Part shown: one piece after another, positions 43,134 to 50,631 of the stretch
Layout: each line of letters begins with the position of its first letter
How positions within the stretch are numbered: the stretch's first letter is position 1
Position numbers and translations under genes: made by a program
From: Lytechinus variegatus
Taxonomy: Eukaryota > Echinodermata > Echinoidea > Temnopleuroida > Toxopneustidae
Direction: 5' to 3'
DNA length: 64,000 nt
Assembly: GCF_018143015.1 (NCBI RefSeq)
Contig: NC_054740.1
Location: 70,333,356 to 70,397,355 of the forward strand
Notes under the pieces: model-generated
Seen by the model: the letters and a program-made list of their open reading frames with translations, nothing else
Told to the model about the DNA's origin: nothing
Databases searched by the model: none

Positions 43134-46100
43134 GTCTAGGGACGTCAGGAGATACATTTCAGTCAGTAGTGAAAGTCTGAAAGATGACACGGATACGCAG
43201 GGCGGTGACAGTGTACAATGAAAGAATCGGAGTTAATCCAAACGCAAGTATAAATTATTTTTCAAAATCGAAAATAAATTTATAGTTAAACTAAGACCTA
43301 AAGAAAATTCTTTCCACATATTCTTGTAATTGCTTTGTTCTTTTTAATCTTGCTTTTGATTTTCACTTGGCTATTCCTCAAATTTAATGATCAGATACAG
43401 CACCCCTATAATGCCACATGTTGGGGTCAACCGCAGCCCCTCTCCACAATAAAACAAGCATAGATCTGCATGATACACTTACCAATAAAGTAACAATTCT
43501 TTGACTTTTGTTCTTCAGCTAGTTCCAGTGCAGCTGTACCCTTCCATTTGAGTGAGAAGTCAATCTCGAAATCGCCATTCGGAATACTTACAAATGGATA
43601 CACAACGCAGTTATCTCCTGTAGTTGAGTATGTGAAAGTTCCTGGAGGAATCGATGACAGATTAGGGAATAGTTTGGTTGATTCTTTCATTGAAAACAAT
43701 GGTACTGGGTAGGTTTACACTTGGTAAATAAGAGTAAATCTCACTTATGATATAAGAAATTTAACCCTTCTGGAAAGAACACAGTGTAACAAAGTGTGAT
43801 CACATAGTGTGCCAAGATTCAACAGTGTGAGGAAATTTACACACTGTTGACACCTTGACAGTGTGACTGTTCGACTATGTAAATATGTAATTCACACTGT
43901 TTAAGTGTTAAAATTTAACAATGTTAAGGTGATTTCTCATTGTATTCCACTGTGAACACACTGGGACACTGTATTCTTTCCAGTAGGAAATAAGACTAAT
44001 AGAGAGGGGGGGGATAAACAAAGAAAGAAACAAAACATCACCGAAGTATCACAAAACAAATTGTAATGATTGCAAAATGATTTTCATGTCACCTGGATAT
44101 TTTGAAAACTTCCACCAGCCTGCAACGCCACCTGTTGTAAACCCGACATGATTGATTTCAAGCGGATACCGGTCTATCCATACCAAGAACGGATCCAAAG
44201 AGTTGTCGGAACCGACTGCCACGATTCCCTGGTAAACGAGTATCCAAAAGACCCGCGATTCGGTTCCACTCAACCGGCCCGGTTCGTTGTCGACTGCAGT
44301 CGCGGTGCACTGATGACACCGGCGGATGACAGACCTTGAGTTGAAGTTGGCTCCAATTTCTTTTGATATTTAGAAGTAATATAACAACACAGTTGTTTAG
44401 AAATGCAATTTCCTTACGTAAATACAAAGAGACGCATATAGGAGTTTATCTAGAGATATAAACCTGTAGGTTTAATTTTAGTTTGGTGTATGTATATTCA
44501 ACAATCGTGAATTAAGTTAACAAAATTCCAAAATAAGGATACATTAAATTCATCTGCCAAAAAATACACATCTATTGTGAAAAATTATAGACTTTCAAAT
44601 TTCCAACAATTGAAAGCAGGTGTTAAATTATTAAAACATGAGTTAAATTAAATGTAATCTAATTTGATAAACGCTTTGATTGCATGTTAAAAGACAAATT
44701 ATTTTTCGTGTCTTTTTTCATAGTAATAATCATTATTTATTCCGTCCATTTACTAATGCCTCGCATACATCCCCAACTTCAACCAAGTACCATACTTGGG
44801 TGAAGTTTGAGTTGGGGATCATAATGAGTAATGTGTTACGTAAATGCATTTTGTACTTGACTTTTTTTTTTGGGGGGGTCCATATTTAGAAAACTAGAAA
44901 AGATTACATTCGAAGGTATGTAAGTTTTCTCGTTTCTATCACAAGATGATTTCATTTTCAACCTGCTTATTCCTTTGACTCTAATCATGAAATATCGAAA
45001 GCAAGACACCATCTTACCGATTTCATACATTGAATCCAGGACCATGTTTTGTCTTGATAGTCCGATTAGAGCACCATGCTCCGCCCTCACCTCAAACTTG
45101 ACGAATTTCACGTCATGACTGAGACGAGGAAGCACCCAATTGTAGCTCAGATCGTCACCGGTTTCAAATGATTGACAGTTATCAATGAGATCCGCAGGAC
45201 GGGCAATGATAGCTGCATAATTATGTGCGGACAGAGTAGAATTAGTCAATGGAAACATATGGATAGATATAACCAGGGTGGCGCCATGGTATTTTGAAAT
45301 AAAAGAGGGTGAGAGATGACCTAAAGGTGATGTAAATTTCGACATAAACAGGGGTACAGAGTATTAGCTTTATTCCTTTGCGTCCCTCTTCCCCCTTTCC
45401 CTATTTCATTCCATCAATTGATAAATGATATAATAGGTGGCTGCCCACTCCCCCCCCCCCCCCGGCGTCATCTCTGATTTAACCATAAGGCCGCTATGAC
45501 GGAACCATTTTGGGTATGAATATTTGGGAATACAGGTCTCTTAAAACTATCAAAGAATCGGAGAAACATTTAAACCGGGTTATTTTTTTCTCAAAATGTC
45601 CGATGTGTATTGTCATTCGATACGTAATCAAAAAAGAGAAAGACATAAGAAGTGGATCTGGAATATAAGTAGATGAATAATCGAAGTGCGTGGAGAAGAG
45701 TGACGAGCAGACCCGACTTCCACTGATACTGACCGGGTGCAACGAGATGATAACGATGATGATGGTGACGATGATGATGACGATGGTGATGATGATGATG
45801 ATGATGATGACGACGATGGTGATGATGATGATGACGACGATGATGATGATGATGATGATGGTGATGACGATGATTATGACGATGATGGTGATGATGATGA
45901 TGACGATGATTATGACGATGAAGGTGATGATGATGATGGTGGTTGTGGTGATGACGTCGACGAAGAAACAGTAGATGATGTGTGATGGTTATGACGTTCA
46001 ACCAACTAATCAATCAGCTCGTCACCCACAGGTCCTTTTTTTATCTACCTACTTATACAATGATAACGATATATGCAGCCGAATATCCATTCAGTCAATA

Positions 46101-46356
46101 ATTAAAAAATAGCTTAATTTGTCTTTTTTCAATAGTAAATATAAAAATAAATCCCTTTCAAGAACATTTTTTTCAAAGTTTGATATGTAGTCCAGTCACT
46201 AAAATCGGGTTTAAAAGTTCAAGACAAACATACAATTAAACGCACATGATCATTTTTAATTTTTTGTTAAATAAATGCATATGCGTTGGGTCTCTTAAAC
46301 TTACCAGAATATGCAACACGAGGGAAGAATAGACCTATGAAGAAAATAAACGCCAT
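20104..46356 (-). CDS. Gene B: secreted protein with twelve tandem FAMeT-like domains (about 2196 aa)
   Basis: Coding exons run from the ATG at 46356 to TAG at 20104: 46356-46305, 45212-45018, 44359-44093, 43641-43483, 42555-42268, 40018-39857, 39581-39458, 38695-38538, 38300-38112, 37649-37477, 36628-36526, 35731-35570, 35078-34794, 34284-34081, 33879-33712, 33057-32900, 31732-31582, 30995-30801, 30658-30350, 29670-29506, 29136-28819, 28689-28666, 28583-28452, 28198-28025, 27421-27104, 25952-25764, 25104-24826, 24134-23928, 23132-23024, 22667-22516, 21790-21659 and 20993-20104. Their sum, 6591 nt, is divisible by three with no internal stop. The hydrophobic start MAFIFFIGLFFPRVAYS is a signal peptide. 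Domains show the Methyltransf_FA pattern: YEI at the half junction, then a G/N-rich segment, a DG or IG strand, a D-P-x-hydrophobic segment, a G-F/hydrophobic strand and a closing W. The family lacks a classical SAM-binding motif, so methyltransferase activity should not be assumed. Role unknown; probably an extracellular multidomain protein. A possible 5' UTR acceptor lies before 46379. Confidence 0.85.
22187..22328. repeat. MITE with CTGGRCTCCGTAACACAAA ends
   Basis: CTGGACTCCGTAACACAAA at the left is repeated inverted as TTTGTGTTACGGAGCCCAG at the right, about 140 bp apart. It is non-coding and lies in the intron between the last two gene B domains. No clear target-site duplication was recognised. 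Confidence 0.7.
22516..24134 (-). CDS. Gene B domain 11 (FAMeT-like, Cys class, extra phase-2 intron)
   Basis: Exons 24134-23928, 23132-23024 and 22667-22516, about residues 1701-1856. The first half has IEFTVTTEGAVSIALSADG and ends MYEI; the second starts VFSGNRNSDLSLRRC with SSC. It is interrupted by a phase-2 intron before NFLISVYDGTIRVYDEQ and continues LLEWTDPEPLPVSFAGFS. I use the donor at 23023, not the nearer GTAAGG, because only it keeps phase 2. Confidence 0.75.
23229..23348. repeat. Hairpin MITE with 7-bp flanking repeat
   Basis: The element at 23236-23341 is nearly all stem: CATGGACCTATCCAC and the following 30 bases, through GTTACTGGGGGTGCT, are mirrored on the other arm with a few differences, leaving a loop of about 12 nt. 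It is flanked on both sides by TTTACAA (23229-23235 and 23342-23348), as expected of a target duplication. It sits in a gene B intron. Confidence 0.75.
24140..24240 (-). mobile_element. LINE-type 3' end fragment
   Basis: On the minus strand it contains GGAAAGTGCGCTATACAAGC and CTCATGTATT, followed by AT-rich repeats. It matches the 3' tail near 40440-40570 on the plus strand and resembles the 3' ends of L2/CR1-type LINEs. It ends just before the acceptor of the gene B exon at 24134. Confidence 0.5.
24379..24560. mobile_element. Possible mariner-like transposon end
   Basis: GAGTGCTGCTCAAAAGTTAG followed by TGAACCCC resembles a mariner-family inverted terminus (CAGTGCTGCTCAAAAGTT...). No opposite end or transposase coding was found; the right limit is approximate. 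It lies within a gene B intron. Confidence 0.35.
24826..25952 (-). CDS. Gene B domain 10 (FAMeT-like)
   Basis: Exons 25952-25764 and 25104-24826, about residues 1545-1700. The first half has MRFSFSVKAEQNALIALSNQ; the second begins RLGVDNNQRSTLSKNN, has VSIDGNIIEVGMGSGD and ends LTYEWQFYKYFYY. It has no Cys pair after the half junction. Confidence 0.78.
27104..28198 (-). CDS. Gene B domain 9 (FAMeT-like, Cys class)
   Basis: Exons 28198-28025 and 27421-27104, about residues 1381-1544. The half junction is YKLHIGVNRNSETHIMRC, followed by TSIYYC. The second half ends GFGTIEGFTGQWTVYKF, typical of the family. Confidence 0.8.
28452..28689 (-). CDS. Gene B linker 2 (microexon plus Thr/Pro/Ala-rich exon)
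   Basis: Exons 28689-28666 (24 nt, DKEVTETA) and 28583-28452, about residues 1329-1380. The second exon encodes EATTTTKAVKQPTSPVVPQP and a Ser/Ala-rich end with EEEP. It is mucin-like and a candidate for O-glycosylation. Both exons are phase 1-1, so either could be skipped without a frameshift. Confidence 0.65.
28819..29670 (-). CDS. Gene B domain 8 (FAMeT-like, Cys class)
   Basis: Exons 29670-29506 and 29136-28819, about residues 1168-1328. The half junction is DNYTLAIGTDNNQMMIITKC, followed by VSSEC. The second half has FKDGTLSARIGKA, FEDPEPIHVMYAGFRT and a W near the end. Confidence 0.8.
30350..30995 (-). CDS. Gene B domain 7 (FAMeT-like, Cys class)
   Basis: Exons 30995-30801 and 30658-30350, about residues 1000-1167. 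The half junction reads RYEIRIGADGNTKLSLYRC, followed by EAMNC. The second half ends IMGFRTPNSAGYWVINQF. The halves are separated by a 142-nt intron, the shortest intra-domain intron in the gene. Confidence 0.8.
31582..33879 (-). CDS. Gene B domain 6 (FAMeT-like, Cys class, extra phase-0 intron)
   Basis: Exons 33879-33712, 33057-32900 and 31732-31582, about residues 841-999. The half junction is YYEILIGTGDNLKTELKRC followed by LESVC. The second half is cut by a phase-0 intron after AIDGSLK, then continues IRLGKGDVLD and ends YVGIRTYGVLGDWTIHHKL. Confidence 0.78.
34081..34284 (-). CDS. Gene B linker 1 (Pro/Gly-rich)
   Basis: A single symmetric phase 1-1 exon of 204 nt, about residues 773-840. 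It encodes DKPGDPVITHTPPPEGNA, then a Gly/Ala/Val-rich stretch with NGSS (a possible N-glycosylation site) and QPPNYDKP. It has no FAMeT pattern and separates domains 1-5 from 6-8, so it is probably a flexible spacer. The acceptor could alternatively be a few codons downstream, at 34265. Confidence 0.65.
34530..34632 (+). repeat. Interspersed repeat 3' end, copy 1
   Basis: Contains GGGGAGAATAGTTTAGGAAC and GGCTACCCTGGGTAAAC, followed by an ATT/ATC-rich tail. A second copy with CTACCCTAGGTAC and the same kind of tail is at 35918-35975. It is probably the tail of a SINE or LINE family. Confidence 0.5.
34794..35731 (-). CDS. Gene B domain 5 (FAMeT-like)
   Basis: Exons 35731-35570 and 35078-34794, about residues 624-772. 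The second half contains NSDSMGTSRVDVSYNGVAIA, a GISGEDTPLLHL strand pair and YIGLQRVTTGIDLWTFF. The acceptor at 35078 is chosen because only it keeps phase with the preceding exon; its pyrimidine tract is weak. Confidence 0.72.
35751..35820 (+). repeat. tRNA-derived SINE head
   Basis: It has a box A-like GGCTCAGTGGTAGAGC and a box B-like GGCTTCGATCC at tRNA spacing, but stems are imperfect and the 3' CCA-side acceptor does not pair well. It continues into non-tRNA sequence and an interspersed repeat at 35918-35975. I call it a SINE, not a working tRNA gene. Confidence 0.6.
35918..35985 (+). repeat. Interspersed repeat 3' end, copy 2
   Basis: AGTTCCTAAGGGCTGAAGTA and GCTACCCTAGGTACA are followed by an ATAATTATC-type tail, matching the copy at 34530-34632. 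Together with the tRNA-like head at 35751 it may be a single SINE. Confidence 0.5.
36526..38300 (-). CDS. Gene B domain 4 (FAMeT-like, extra phase-0 intron)
   Basis: Exons 38300-38112, 37649-37477 and 36628-36526, about residues 469-623. The first half has DKFEFDFEVQSGGDAFVSLS. The second half begins VFDRITDVQTSSV, like domain 3, contains KIGEDPILQ before a phase-0 intron, and ends NGDITKWRFFNV. A further in-phase open segment at 38000-37884 lies between the halves; I leave it out of the model. Confidence 0.72.
37240..37345. repeat. GT-rich microsatellite
   Basis: Imperfect GTGTGTG runs with interruptions; it lies in a gene B intron. Confidence 0.7.
37884..38000 (-). CDS. Unplaced candidate cassette exon of gene B
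   Basis: An open 117-nt segment bounded by AG and GTGAAT, phase 1-1 and so compatible with gene B splicing, lying between the halves of domain 4. It would encode a 39-residue insert containing KMILMPLEFRKVDSCPFE. The acceptor tract is poor, and domain 4 looks complete without it, so I do not include it in the main model. Confidence 0.25.
38538..40018 (-). CDS. Gene B domain 3 (FAMeT-like, extra phase-2 intron)
   Basis: Exons 40018-39857, 39581-39458 and 38695-38538, about residues 321-468. The first half has GEYELQFKLKAEGRARIIL; the second starts VFDDGHDSGEVQTSYIS and is interrupted by a phase-2 intron after PFYI, then ends GERGRWTFYDVQV. No Cys pair follows the half junction. Confidence 0.75.
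38829..39016. repeat. MITE of the GGCCGTTTCATAAAG family
   Basis: The left end GGATGTTTCATAAAGTCATT and the right end CTTACGAACAGCTTTTTGAAA are inverted relatives over about 40 bp, closing in CGGCCCCGG. It is non-coding and intronic in gene B. Confidence 0.6.
40440..40572 (+). mobile_element. LINE-type 3' end fragment
   Basis: Contains CTCTGAAGCGCCTTGAGCAT and GATGGAAAGTGCGCTGTA, and ends in an ATT repeat, the usual form of L2/CR1-like LINE tails. Related to the minus-strand fragment at 24140-24240. Confidence 0.5.
41455..42240. repeat. Purine-rich low-complexity tract
   Basis: Long imperfect AGACAGA/ACATAGAGAC-type repeats, interrupted by the MITE at 41671-41827. Long open frames on the minus strand are a by-product of this composition. 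Confidence 0.7.
41671..41827. repeat. MITE with GGGGCC ends
   Basis: Left GGGGCCTGTTGCATAAAACT and right AGTTTTATGGAACGGGCCCC are inverted repeats, followed inward by TACCTGAGAAAA versus TTTTCTCAGGTA. About 157 bp, non-coding. Confidence 0.75.
42268..43641 (-). CDS. Gene B domain 2 (FAMeT-like, no Cys pair)
   Basis: Exons 43641-43483 and 42555-42268, about residues 172-320. The second half reads RVEDETLQVGERYREPFLEL and LGFSSFVSDSADWYF. The half junction is diverged (CYFIVFVHAENE). The acceptor at 42555 has a weak pyrimidine tract, and an alternative in-frame acceptor exists upstream of 43641 (after AATGAAAG near 43690), so both starts are less certain than others. Confidence 0.7.
43098..43128. 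repeat. (AT)n microsatellite
   Basis: About 30 bp of alternating TA in a gene B intron. Confidence 0.85.
43767..43987. repeat. MITE with CTGGAAAGAAYACAGTG ends
   Basis: TCTGGAAAGAACACAGTG at the left faces CACTGTATTCTTTCCAGTA at the right. The interior is full of short direct and inverted CACACTGT words. This is the best copy of a family also present near 15.4-15.7 and 17.2-17.35 kb. Confidence 0.7.
44093..45212 (-). CDS. Gene B domain 1 (FAMeT-like, Cys class)
   Basis: Exons 45212-45018 and 44359-44093, about residues 18-171. The halves join at MYEIEIGANFNSRSVIRRC, the textbook YEIxIGxxxNxxSVIRR signature of the family. The second half has CHQC after RR, then VGSDNSLDPFLVWIDR and GFTTGGVAGWWKFSKY. 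This is the best-preserved domain of the set. Confidence 0.8.
44769..44820. repeat. Short imperfect hairpin
   Basis: CCCCAACTTCAACCAAGTA pairs with TACTTGGGTGAAGTTTGAGT plus TGGGG, with a small asymmetric bulge and a tiny loop. It lies in a gene B intron and could be a MITE remnant or a small hairpin RNA; nothing shows expression. Confidence 0.5.
45737..45960. repeat. (GAT)n trinucleotide microsatellite
   Basis: About 220 bp of GATGATGAC-type repeats, open in several frames on both strands (poly-Asp, poly-Met, poly-His). It lies in intron 1 of gene B and is not a gene. Confidence 0.85.
46305..46356 (-). CDS. Gene B exon 1: signal peptide
   Basis: Encodes MAFIFFIGLFFPRVAYS and ends in phase 1 at donor GTAAG. 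It is short, hydrophobic and has small residues near the end, as expected for a cleavable signal peptide, so the product should enter the secretory pathway. The ATG is the only one positioned to join the downstream phase-1 exon. Upstream on the minus strand, TTTCATTTTAG before 46379 could be the acceptor of a 5' UTR exon. Confidence 0.7.
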
Positions 46357-46379
46357 GTTATTTTCAGGTTACCCACTTC

Positions 46380-48227
46380 CTAAAATGAAACACGATGAAA
46401 GAGTAACGAAGGCTTCTGATTTAGTCAAAGCATTCCAATTAACCGTGCCACATTAGATCTCCGTTTCTGTCATTAATGATCAGATGACGTCTGCCAAATC
46501 ACGAGTTTGAGAGGCTCTTGAAAACGTGTATACATTAGTGTATATCCCATATTTCTTTACTCGCCCCTATTTTGTACTCTTCTAAAATCCTATACAGACA
46601 AAGCTGTTTCCAATGCCGTACTTTTCGGGGAGAGGGAAGCGCATTGTTTGAAGGGGCAAACAACTTTGCCATAAATTGGTTATTCGTGTGCAGGCGTTAT
46701 AAAATAAGAATTTTGATTTGTTTGAAAATTTGACAGTGGGAGAGATCCCAATTGATTTACTCTGTAAATCACTCCGTATTTGTTAAGCCGACTGTCAAGA
46801 TTTGAGATTTTCCAATAGTGTTTGACATTCTCCTAAACATCTGGCGGTATGTCAATCTCCACAAGATGAAACAATATTTACACATTACAAAATCATCATA
46901 TCGATTGGTCTGCGCGCACAGGCTTAGGAGAATATGAATATGATGTAGACCTGGATGTAGACCTATAACGCTTTGTCGACTTACACTCGAAGAATTATTA
47001 AAAATACCACAAAACTTGAAAATTACCATTTTTGCCATAACAATCACAACAATGCATTCTTAGGAAAAAAGTGCGAATTAAACCCGTTTTAGTTCTGTAT
47101 TTGGAACTCTGGAGAAGGGTACCCAAAATGTTTTTGCGTGCTCAAATGCCTTAAATGGTTTTATGAAGAACTGTTTTGGAAAGGTTCTAAAGTAGATATA
47201 TGTGCCGGAATGGAGGGGGGGGGCATAGGGGATAAATAATTTTTCCATGCATGTGTAACCTAAGAATAAAGAAAGTGTTCGCTTATTTGAAGACAAAATA
47301 AGAGGTGAAGGCAAGTTTCTTTTCTTGAATTGTAAATATCATTTAAAACTTAAAAATTTCGCAACAGATGGGGCAAGGTATACTTATAAGTGAATTTAGT
47401 GTATAGAATATAGATGGTAGCCGCACGTCCGTCAACGAGTGAAACGTACAATTTGTTTAACCCGACATTTTTCTTTTCTTCTACGTTTTCTTGCAATGTA
47501 GGAATAGTTTTCCTTACTCACATACTTAAAACGATTATTTTTAAAGTCATGTTTGTTGTCCTTTGCGGAGATTTTTATGTTTAGTCCCCAAGAAATGTGT
47601 TTTCGAATGCCCTATAAACGTGACTTTTATATTCTATTTTTACACGAAGTCCCTCCCTACAGTTGGAGGTGGTTATTGGCGGATCCAGGGGAAGGGGGCG
47701 AAGCGACTGCCCCCCCCCCTTTGCCGCGCAAATAAGGGAAGGAGGGTAGAAAAAAAATAAATAAGGTGAGGGAAATAATAAGTGCTTCACACTCACAGTG
47801 TTTCCTGCCGAGAGATATAACAATATGTTCAAGACGATAACATGGGGTGTTTAGGATATATCTTTCTCAAGTCAATATGTGTAGTGTTTTCTAGGGTCAC
47901 TACCATCCAGGATAACTTCCAACTTGCAAGTCAACTACCACCCCCCCCCCCCTCCCCGCAAGGATAAGTACCACCTAAAGGGGAAATTCCGGCCGACCAC
48001 AGACATCAACCCGGACAAATAACTCGGACAACTACTACCACATTGGCGACTAAAAATCACTACCCCTAGACTAGCTTCGAGTATAGTACACCCGGATAAT
48101 TACCACAAGCGAAATGCCCCGTACAATTACCACCGAGAGTTGTTACCATCCAAGACAACTACCCCATGTAATTACAAATTAAGACTACTGCTTCACATGA
48201 CAAATACAACCCGAACAACATTAATTA
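46380..48227. other. Intergenic region between gene B and the gene C downstream repeats
   Basis: It should contain the gene B promoter and any 5' UTR exon, which I could not place. It holds a G run at 47215 and, near 47672-47735, a fragment starting TTGGCGGATCCAGG with a C run, a repeat type also seen at 55725. The sequence near 47880-48180 repeats ACTACCACC/ACAACTACC words, a loose minisatellite. No coding exon is supported. Confidence 0.5.
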
Positions 48228-49140
48228 TAATTTTCAAAAGAAGTTTTACGGCTGTATCATTTGCCTCCTTCTCGATTTTATGTATCTTTTTTTATTCTAT
48301 TTCCGTTTTTGCACTTCTTCATCCTCCTCCTCTTCTTCTTATCCTTCTTTACTTTTTTCTGCCTTTTCTATTCTTTTGTTTTTATTTGCGCTGCCAATAA
48401 GAAAAGAGCGGGAAGTTCGCCCCCCCCCCCCTCCTTCCTAAATCTTGGTTCAGTCATTTTTTTCCTTCAGGGACCCATTGCTTGAGTTCACTACCATGGC
48501 AACAGCCTCGGACAGCCAATCAGAATCAACGATTTCATGGATGTTAAAACTTTTATGCAATGGGGGCCCTGCATGGGAATTCATTTTCAAAATTTTTGAA
48601 GATGAATTGTACTTCATGGGAATATAAAGCATTTTTTTTTATTCAACAAAGGAAAGAAATAAAGCCACACTGTAAGACATCATTTCAATGCATCTATTTT
48701 ATTTTGAAGGCTGATGATGGATTTACAATCACACATTAAAAATTGATAACAAAATACCAAGCATTTTTGTTTGAATTCTTAATTAGAAAATTGATTATAC
48801 AGTTTGCACGTCTTGGAATTCTCTATACAAGTATATAGTAATATGAACTACATTGTTCACACTGTCCGAACATTTTCATAGTCATTATTGGCAGCAAAAA
48901 TCTGCGTGTTATAGTTTTCTAGTTTATCATTCTTTATATTTTTTAAGTTGATGTTTCTCCTCATAAACTTCCTTTATTGGTCAAAAAATCTATGGAAGAA
49001 AATATTTACGGAATGCTGAAAGCCTTCATTAAAAAAGAAAAAATCTCAAGCATATAATCAAATTTCATTCAGAAAATCATGGTTAGATCTTAAAAACGTA
49101 ACTAGACTATAATCTGTGTAACATAGGTATGACTAAATAG
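48228..49140. repeat. Tandem duplicate T2 of the gene C 3' flank
   Basis: Collinear with 49678-50580: both contain AGTTCACTACCATGGCAACA, CCAATAAGAAAA, GGCCACACTGTAAGA, AACTATAATCTG-like segments and GTTTGCACGTCTT in the same order, with many substitutions and small gaps. It contains no P450 coding sequence. Confidence 0.7.
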
Positions 49141-49164
49141 AACTTTCCAATAGCAAAAAAGAGT

Positions 49165-49465
49165 CACCTTTATCGTGATTTCATTATTTTTTCAAAGAGG
49201 TCAGAGTCATGTATGTCTCACATGTCTCTCGCATATAGGTCTACCAACTCACTTCAGCATAATACAAGAAAATGATGTCCTTACACTAGCCGAGTTTACA
49301 GTACCTGTATTATCCTCAAATGTCGCGTGTGACAGTTTTTAAAAGAAGAGTCACGTTCTTAATTTTCAATGCAAATATCATATGTTTGTCATTTTTTTTT
49401 CAGATTATATTTTCCCTATCCTAAAATTCACAAAGTTTACAGAAACGGCAACTTATTTGGGACGG
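49165..49465. repeat. Repeat R, downstream copy
   Basis: Shares with 59255-59642 the ordered segments GTCTCTCGCA, AGGTCTACCAA, GCGTGTGACAGTTTTTAAAA, GAAGAGTCACGTTCT, ATATTTTCCCT and CTTATTTGGG. It lies directly against T2, downstream of gene C. Confidence 0.7.
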
Positions 49466-49677
49466 CCGTCTCGGCCTCCTTCATCCGCCGCCATTGTTAT
49501 ATTGATAAAATTTTGATGAATAGATCTTAATGATTGAGGTAATTCCTCAGTATATTAAATGCTAGGGTATATGAAGCAATTCTTTCGTGAACATGAACAT
49601 TGTTTATTTTCTTTTATTTCATTTACAGGAACACAATTACACTCATAACAATAGTTAATTTCAACCGGAACATTATT

Positions 49678-50580
49678 CATTACAATACTCAAGTGAAGTG
49701 TTATGGCAGTATCATTTGCCCCCTTCTTTATTGTGTTTTTTTTATCCTATATTCCTCCCCCCTTCCTTCTTCTTCGTTTTCTTCACTTTCTTCTGCTTTT
49801 TTTATATTCTTTCTCTCGTTTTTATTTTCACTGCCAATAAGAAAAAGGGAGAAGCAACTCCCCAAACCCGCCTTTGATTTGGGTTAGGTCTATTTTTCAC
49901 TTTAGGGCCCCATTGCACTACCAGTTCACTACCATGGCAACAGCATTGAATAGCCAATCAAAATTAATGATTTCATGGACGTGACTGTAACTTTTATGAA
50001 ATGGGACCCAGGATTTCATTTTCAAAACTTCTGAAGGTAAAATGCATGTAATGGGAATATAGAACATCTTTTTATTTAACAAGGCCACACTGTAAGATAC
50101 TATTTCAATGTATCGATTTTGGTTTTAAAGACCTAAGATGGATTTACAATTACGCATTACAAACTGATAACAAAATAGCAAGCATGTATATCTTTCAACT
50201 CTTAATTTGGTTAAAAATATGATTATATCGTTTGCACGTCTTAGAATTTTCTATAAAAGGAAGATCGCAATATCAGTGAAATTCATGGTACACATGCACT
50301 GTCCTAACAATTCCACAGATATATGACAACAAAAACATGTGTGCTACAGTTTTCTAGTTCATCATTCTTTATCATTTTTATTATTCTCCTCAGAAACTTC
50401 CTTTAATGGCCAAAATTTCCCTGGAAAAAATCTTTACGAAATGCTGAAAGCCTTCATTAAAAAAATATATGATGCATTTAAGTGAATATAATTTGTCAAA
50501 AGCCATTCAGAAAAATCATGGTTAAATCTTGTTAACGTAACTAGACTATAATCTGCATAGGTATGACTACATAATAGTTT
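49678..50580. repeat. Tandem duplicate T1, including the gene C 3' flank
   Basis: Direct repeat of 48228-49140 and adjacent to the gene C stop codon at 50632, so it probably includes the gene C 3' UTR on the minus strand. Confidence 0.7.
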
Positions 50581-50631
50581 CTATTACATTAAGGGTCGAC
50601 TTCCTTCTCATCTTGTTTGGATATGGGTCCA

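Noticed and set aside
45591-46013. Poly-His, poly-Asp and poly-Met open frames
   Set aside because: They are translations of a GAT microsatellite in gene B intron 1.
47553-47832. Pro-rich frames around the C run
   Set aside because: Caused by a homopolymer in a repeat fragment.
49600-49887. Phe/Ser-rich plus-strand frame
   Set aside because: A pyrimidine-rich tract (T1 start) gives the frame; its counterpart in T2 is not conserved as protein.
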